Shown here: positions 60,401 to 64,000 of the stretch, one piece after another | Layout of the letters: each line of letters opens with the position of its first letter | How positions within the stretch are numbered: position 1 is the first letter of the stretch | Assembly: GCF_958295425.1 (NCBI RefSeq) | Contig: NC_081146.1 | Location: forward strand, 17,865,458-17,929,457 | Reading direction: 5' to 3' | Length of the DNA: 64,000 nucleotides | Origin: Solea solea | Taxonomy: Eukaryota; Chordata; Actinopteri; Pleuronectiformes; Soleidae | Program-made: the position numbers and the translations under genes | Notes under the pieces: generated by a model | What the model was told of the DNA's origin: nothing | The model's input: the letters and a program-made list of their open reading frames with translations, nothing else | Databases searched by the model: none

Positions 60401-60767
60401 TGAGGCAGAAGCTTACCATGCAAATAAAGAAGAATGGCATCCTTTCTAGAATGCAAAGGCCTTTCTAGAAAGTGAGTCCTTTGTTTGTTATAACCCTGTA
60501 GTTTAACCAATAGATGTCACTAATTCATACACATTTGACTTAAAGTTAGTAACTAAGGTATACATTTTCAGCAGTTGAAATGAAAAATGCTGATGTGTGC
60601 TGAGCCCTCTGGTTTCAGGTTCACAGGTGAGGAACACAACATTAGTTACCAGCTCATAAAAAATAGCAAAAAACCTTCTGGTTATGTATGATCACATTCA
60701 AGTTTGATCTCAGATAATTTAAATATATTTAATTAAATACAGTGTTTTTGTTTCCTTCATCTTTGGA
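57417..60767. other. Intergenic region between the filament gene and tstd3
   Basis: AT-rich, with an (ATT)n tract at 59972-60001. I looked for cyclin C exons, expected here by comparison with human gene order, and recognised none. AATAAA-type signals on the - strand at 59727-59732 and ATTAAA at 60728-60733 are possible tstd3 polyadenylation signals. Confidence 0.5.
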
Positions 60768-62925
60768 TCACATTTCTTTCTCATTCTTCTCCCAGTCTTT
60801 CCATCCACCGGAGTAATCCTGAACACTGGAATGGGGAAAACAAAAAAGAGAGATAAAGTAATTCAATTGATGCAGTAATTCAGTTTGATTTTACAATGTA
60901 ATCACAGAGTAGGTAATGTATATGTATTTAATAGCCCTGCAATATAAAGGTCAGTCAATGTGTCAAAAGTCTACTAAACCCAGCCATAAACCTCTACTGC
61001 TATTCACACTGAAAAGATTTATCTTTACAAAGACACATCTTTATCAAAATTGACTGCACAGGACAAGTTGTTAAATGATTGGTTGACTTCATGATGAAAT
61101 AATAAAAAAACAGAAAATAAGTCCAATAGATGTCTCACTCTGTGTATCCCAGCGAAACAGCTGCGATGAGTGCATTCTTGCTACGAATTCCTGCCAAACA
61201 TGTGAACACAACGGTGTCTGTCCGCTCGGGCATTTCACCACCGTACTTTTCTTTGAACTCTGCTGGACTCAGCTGGAGTGCAGTGTTCACCTGTGCCACT
61301 GCCAGGACAAAGACACACAGATAGGTCAGTTGACGTATGTGTTTAGTAAGGGTTTGACAGTTGGTGCAGAGTATTTTATGACTTTCACATATTTATTATG
61401 TCCTGCAAACATCACAAATTACTAGATAATTAGAGCCATGTTTAGTTGAAAGCATATACAATGATCACAATAGTATTTCATATTGTAAATGACCACTGGT
61501 TTTATTCAAGCTACTCCTTTGATGATCCTGTTAGAGATGCACTGATATCAATACCCTTATTAGAATTCGTAAAACTACTCTGATACTCCTGCACCTTATA
61601 CTGCTTTACGTATCTTCAAGTGAGCTGAGCAGGTGTGTGGCAATAAGTGGATCTGTCGCAATGTCAGCTGTTTGGAAATTCTTAAAGATAAGCTATGACA
61701 ACAAAAGACGAGAGGACTGCAACCTGTGCTCTGCAAGACCGTCAAGAAGGAGAAAAGTAGCTCCTTCAACACAAGAAATAAAACGTCTAAGGAACCAACA
61801 TGACACACATCAAAGGCATGCCATTAAATATTAAGTATTATTCACTTTTGCTCACCTAGAACAATGTGGTGTTCCATTATAAATGAGGCTATCTTTTTAG
61901 TTGTTTATTTACCTGGAAATAAAAGCTGAAATTCTGATTTCTTGGCTTATTTTCATCTTTTGATGTCAAACCCTAAATATTTTAAGCGCACAGCAAAAAT
62001 GAAAGAATTGGCCTCACTCTTCTAATATGTTTGTAGGGGACTGAAACAGTGGCTATAGTATATAATATTGTAGTGTGCTCACAAAGTGAGGCAAATACAT
62101 TTTGCTGTACTGGTATTACTAAGTCCTCAGTGTCAGCTGGTACTCAACTTTAAGCAACCAGAGGATCCCTAGAACCTGTGCTTTAAGTCAACTTAGGGCA
62201 GGGGGATACCACAATAACGGTCAAACAATTATCACAAAATATCTGTTGTGTTATGCAATATAACAGATCTATTATAGAGGTTATAATATGCTTGTGTTGG
62301 TATATGTGCTATATATGGATAGTGTGCATGGACAAATGTTATTGAAATGTAATGCATAGCCTACAGTGTCTTTGAATGTTTTACCTCAGTTTCTGTTTAA
62401 AGCTGGTTATTATGGTTGCCCACAATGTTATTTGTGAGATTAAGGCCAGGGTTATTTTATTGCTCATCTGCGTGTCCGTAAAGGTCGACGTCACGTACAT
62501 ACATTTTGTCATCTGGTCATTTATTGTGAGCAAATACTCACGGGGAACGTTGACGGTGCCAGGGATGGAACCGAAGTCCCTGAGCTCCCAGGGTTCCCGC
62601 ACGTCGATGACCACAGCATTTCGGGCGGTTAGCAGCTGCCTCAGCTGCTCGTAAGTGACAATATTGTTCGGTGTCGCTGAAGTGAACCTGCTACACAGCA
62701 GCAACTCTGTGGCTGAGAGCAAAACAAAAACAAACACGAGACACAGCCGTGTATTATCGAAACATGACAGTCAGTCACGAGCAGCTGAAGGTGAAACTCA
62801 CTTTTGCAGCCAACGCTGGACACCGACCCTCGTCCTACCGGGAAAGAAGCCACAGACTGGACGGTACCACGCCACAAGAGGCGCGGGACCAGTCCTGAAT
62901 ACCTCCAACAACTTCGTAGAGCCAT
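60768..62925 (-). CDS. tstd3: Thiosulfate sulfurtransferase-like domain-containing 3 (single rhodanese domain, four exons, complete)
   Basis: Coding exons on the - strand: 62925-62802, 62706-62542, 61298-61139 and 60825-60768, total 507 bp and 168 residues with GT-AG junctions in frame. The N-terminus (MALRSCWRYSGLVPRLLWRG) is rich in Arg, Leu and Ser with no acidic residue, like a mitochondrial presequence. The rhodanese domain runs from about 52 to 160: NAVVIDVREPWELRDFGSIP, then the active-site loop CLAGIRS with Cys130 as the presumed sulfur-accepting residue and Arg135, then YSGGWKDW at the end. Rhodaneses move sulfane sulfur between donors and acceptors; the TSTD3 substrate is not established. 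The loop and the LSPAEFKEKYGGEMP segment fit TSTD3 better than TSTD1. Its position near prdm13 agrees with human gene order. Tandem acceptors six bases apart at exon 2 (CAGCCACAG) could yield a protein two residues longer. Confidence 0.9.
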
Positions 62926-63639
62926 GTGTGATTAACTACACAGTAAAAGTCCAAAAAAACCTGTAACATCAAAGGTGATAACTGTATGTGACAAAATCCA
63001 CATTACAACAGCCAAGCGCATGCGCAATATCACGGAAGGAAAACATACCATTTCAAAGTTCATGTCAAACTCGCACACAAATCCATTAAGCATATGTTTT
63101 AAAGAGCAAACATATCTAAACAGAAGAAGCAACAACCCCCCTAGGTGGTTGGTAATATAATCACCAAAACATACAATATACACACATCTCCATCTTAATC
63201 TCTCTCCATGTAGATAATTATATATCGCACTCACACGCGCATGGTGCTTTTATTGTTGTGGGAAAAGGCGAAACAGTAACAACCACACGTTTGACCACAT
63301 CTAGCCATAGATATACGCATGATAGTATAACCCCGCGGACTTACGCTGTGTAGTTGTGCACAAAATGAAGGACTCGGTTTACAGCGACAATCTCAATTAA
63401 TGCTCAGCATGATGATAAGAAAGACGTTACATTAAAATATTATCAGTATGGCTACAAAGAGGAACAGTCGCTTTTTAAGTTTGGTGTATTCCACAATATG
63501 ACTCCCACCTCCTACACGAATCTAGCCGCTCACATTTTTTACAAAACCCATGATAATTTCTTTCACCACCGTATGTTTTGAATCTTGTAGTCAAATGGAA
63601 AATTGTCCGTAAACGCCACATAAGGCCAAATGAGCTGCC

Positions 63640-63936
63640 GTAGTGCGTCACATGTTGACTTGTGTTGCTAGCACGTTGCTATTCGATGCTACCGAGAGCT
63701 GTCTTGGCATGTAGCAAAAAGGAATACGTAACGACACACTGCTCTGCTGTTATTGTTACAACTCCCTTAAAATTAATGAATACACCCGCGTGTTGTCCGA
63801 CAAAACACAACCGTTAAATGTTTTACTCATTCTGACATGCTAGCCTAGCTAGCCTGCTTGCTAGCCAGGAAGAAGAGTTGACATCTCCCTGTTGGCTTTA
63901 AGTCAATACAGTCAACATAGGACCTGAAATAGAGTG
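63640..63936 (+). promoter_or_regulatory. Candidate promoter and first non-coding exon of a divergent gene (usp45 by synteny)
   Basis: The window ends with a region that has CTAGCCTAGCTAGCCTG repeats (63839-63866) and then GAAATAGAGTG directly before a consensus donor GTAAGT at 63937-63942 on the + strand. No start codon with a sensible frame precedes the donor, so the exon would be 5' UTR. In human, USP45 and TSTD3 are divergent neighbours, so usp45 is the natural guess, but no usp45 coding sequence lies in the window. Confidence 0.35.
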
Positions 63937-64000
63937 GTAAGTTCGCACTATGTCTCCCCCCAAATCAGTATGATGTTTGTATAGATTATATGCGTTAAAC

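Noticed and set aside
57417..60767. Possible cyclin C gene expected from human synteny
   Set aside because: No frame on either strand showed cyclin-box motifs by eye; absence was noted as a finding instead.

Overview
The window is vertebrate nuclear DNA, most likely from a teleost fish. The evidence is split genes with GT-AG introns, long non-coding stretches, many di- and tetranucleotide microsatellites, and several copies of a tRNA-headed SINE whose tail ends in GATG/GGAT-like repeats. I see no prokaryotic, viral or CRISPR content. Gene names rest on recognised protein motifs and remembered family sequences; no search was run.

Layout. (1) 79-246: the last coding exon of a malic enzyme gene on the + strand, whose other exons lie left of the window. 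(2) About 0.6-41.4 kb: a gene-poor region of about 41 kb holding SINE copies (two with clear target-site duplications), a small hAT-type inverted-repeat element, two LINE 3' ends, large microsatellites, a long hairpin, and one short GC-rich segment near 34.2 kb that looks like a promoter with a first exon. I found no convincing protein-coding exon here. (3) 42341-47604, - strand: a complete four-exon prdm13 gene (624 residues predicted), with a 3' UTR that may end near 41.38 kb and sequence-rich introns that look regulatory. (4) 47.6-53.2 kb: the region upstream of prdm13, with non-repetitive blocks that are candidate enhancers. (5) 53434-57293, - strand: a complete eleven-exon intermediate-filament gene (795 residues predicted) with a very large glycine-rich repetitive tail ending in a vimentin/desmin-type motif. 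(6) 60768-62925, - strand: a complete four-exon tstd3-like single-domain rhodanese gene (168 residues). (7) 63.6-64.0 kb: what looks like the first non-coding exon of a divergent + strand gene, by synteny perhaps usp45.

How the genes relate. They do not form an operon or pathway. In human 6q16 the order, from memory, is USP45-TSTD3-CCNC-PRDM13, so prdm13 next to tstd3 is a conserved neighbourhood. The difference here is that no cyclin C gene was recognised between them and an intermediate-filament gene occupies that place. The most unusual item is this filament protein; the most informative non-coding items are the prdm13 intronic and upstream blocks and the isolated promoter-like segment at 34.2 kb.
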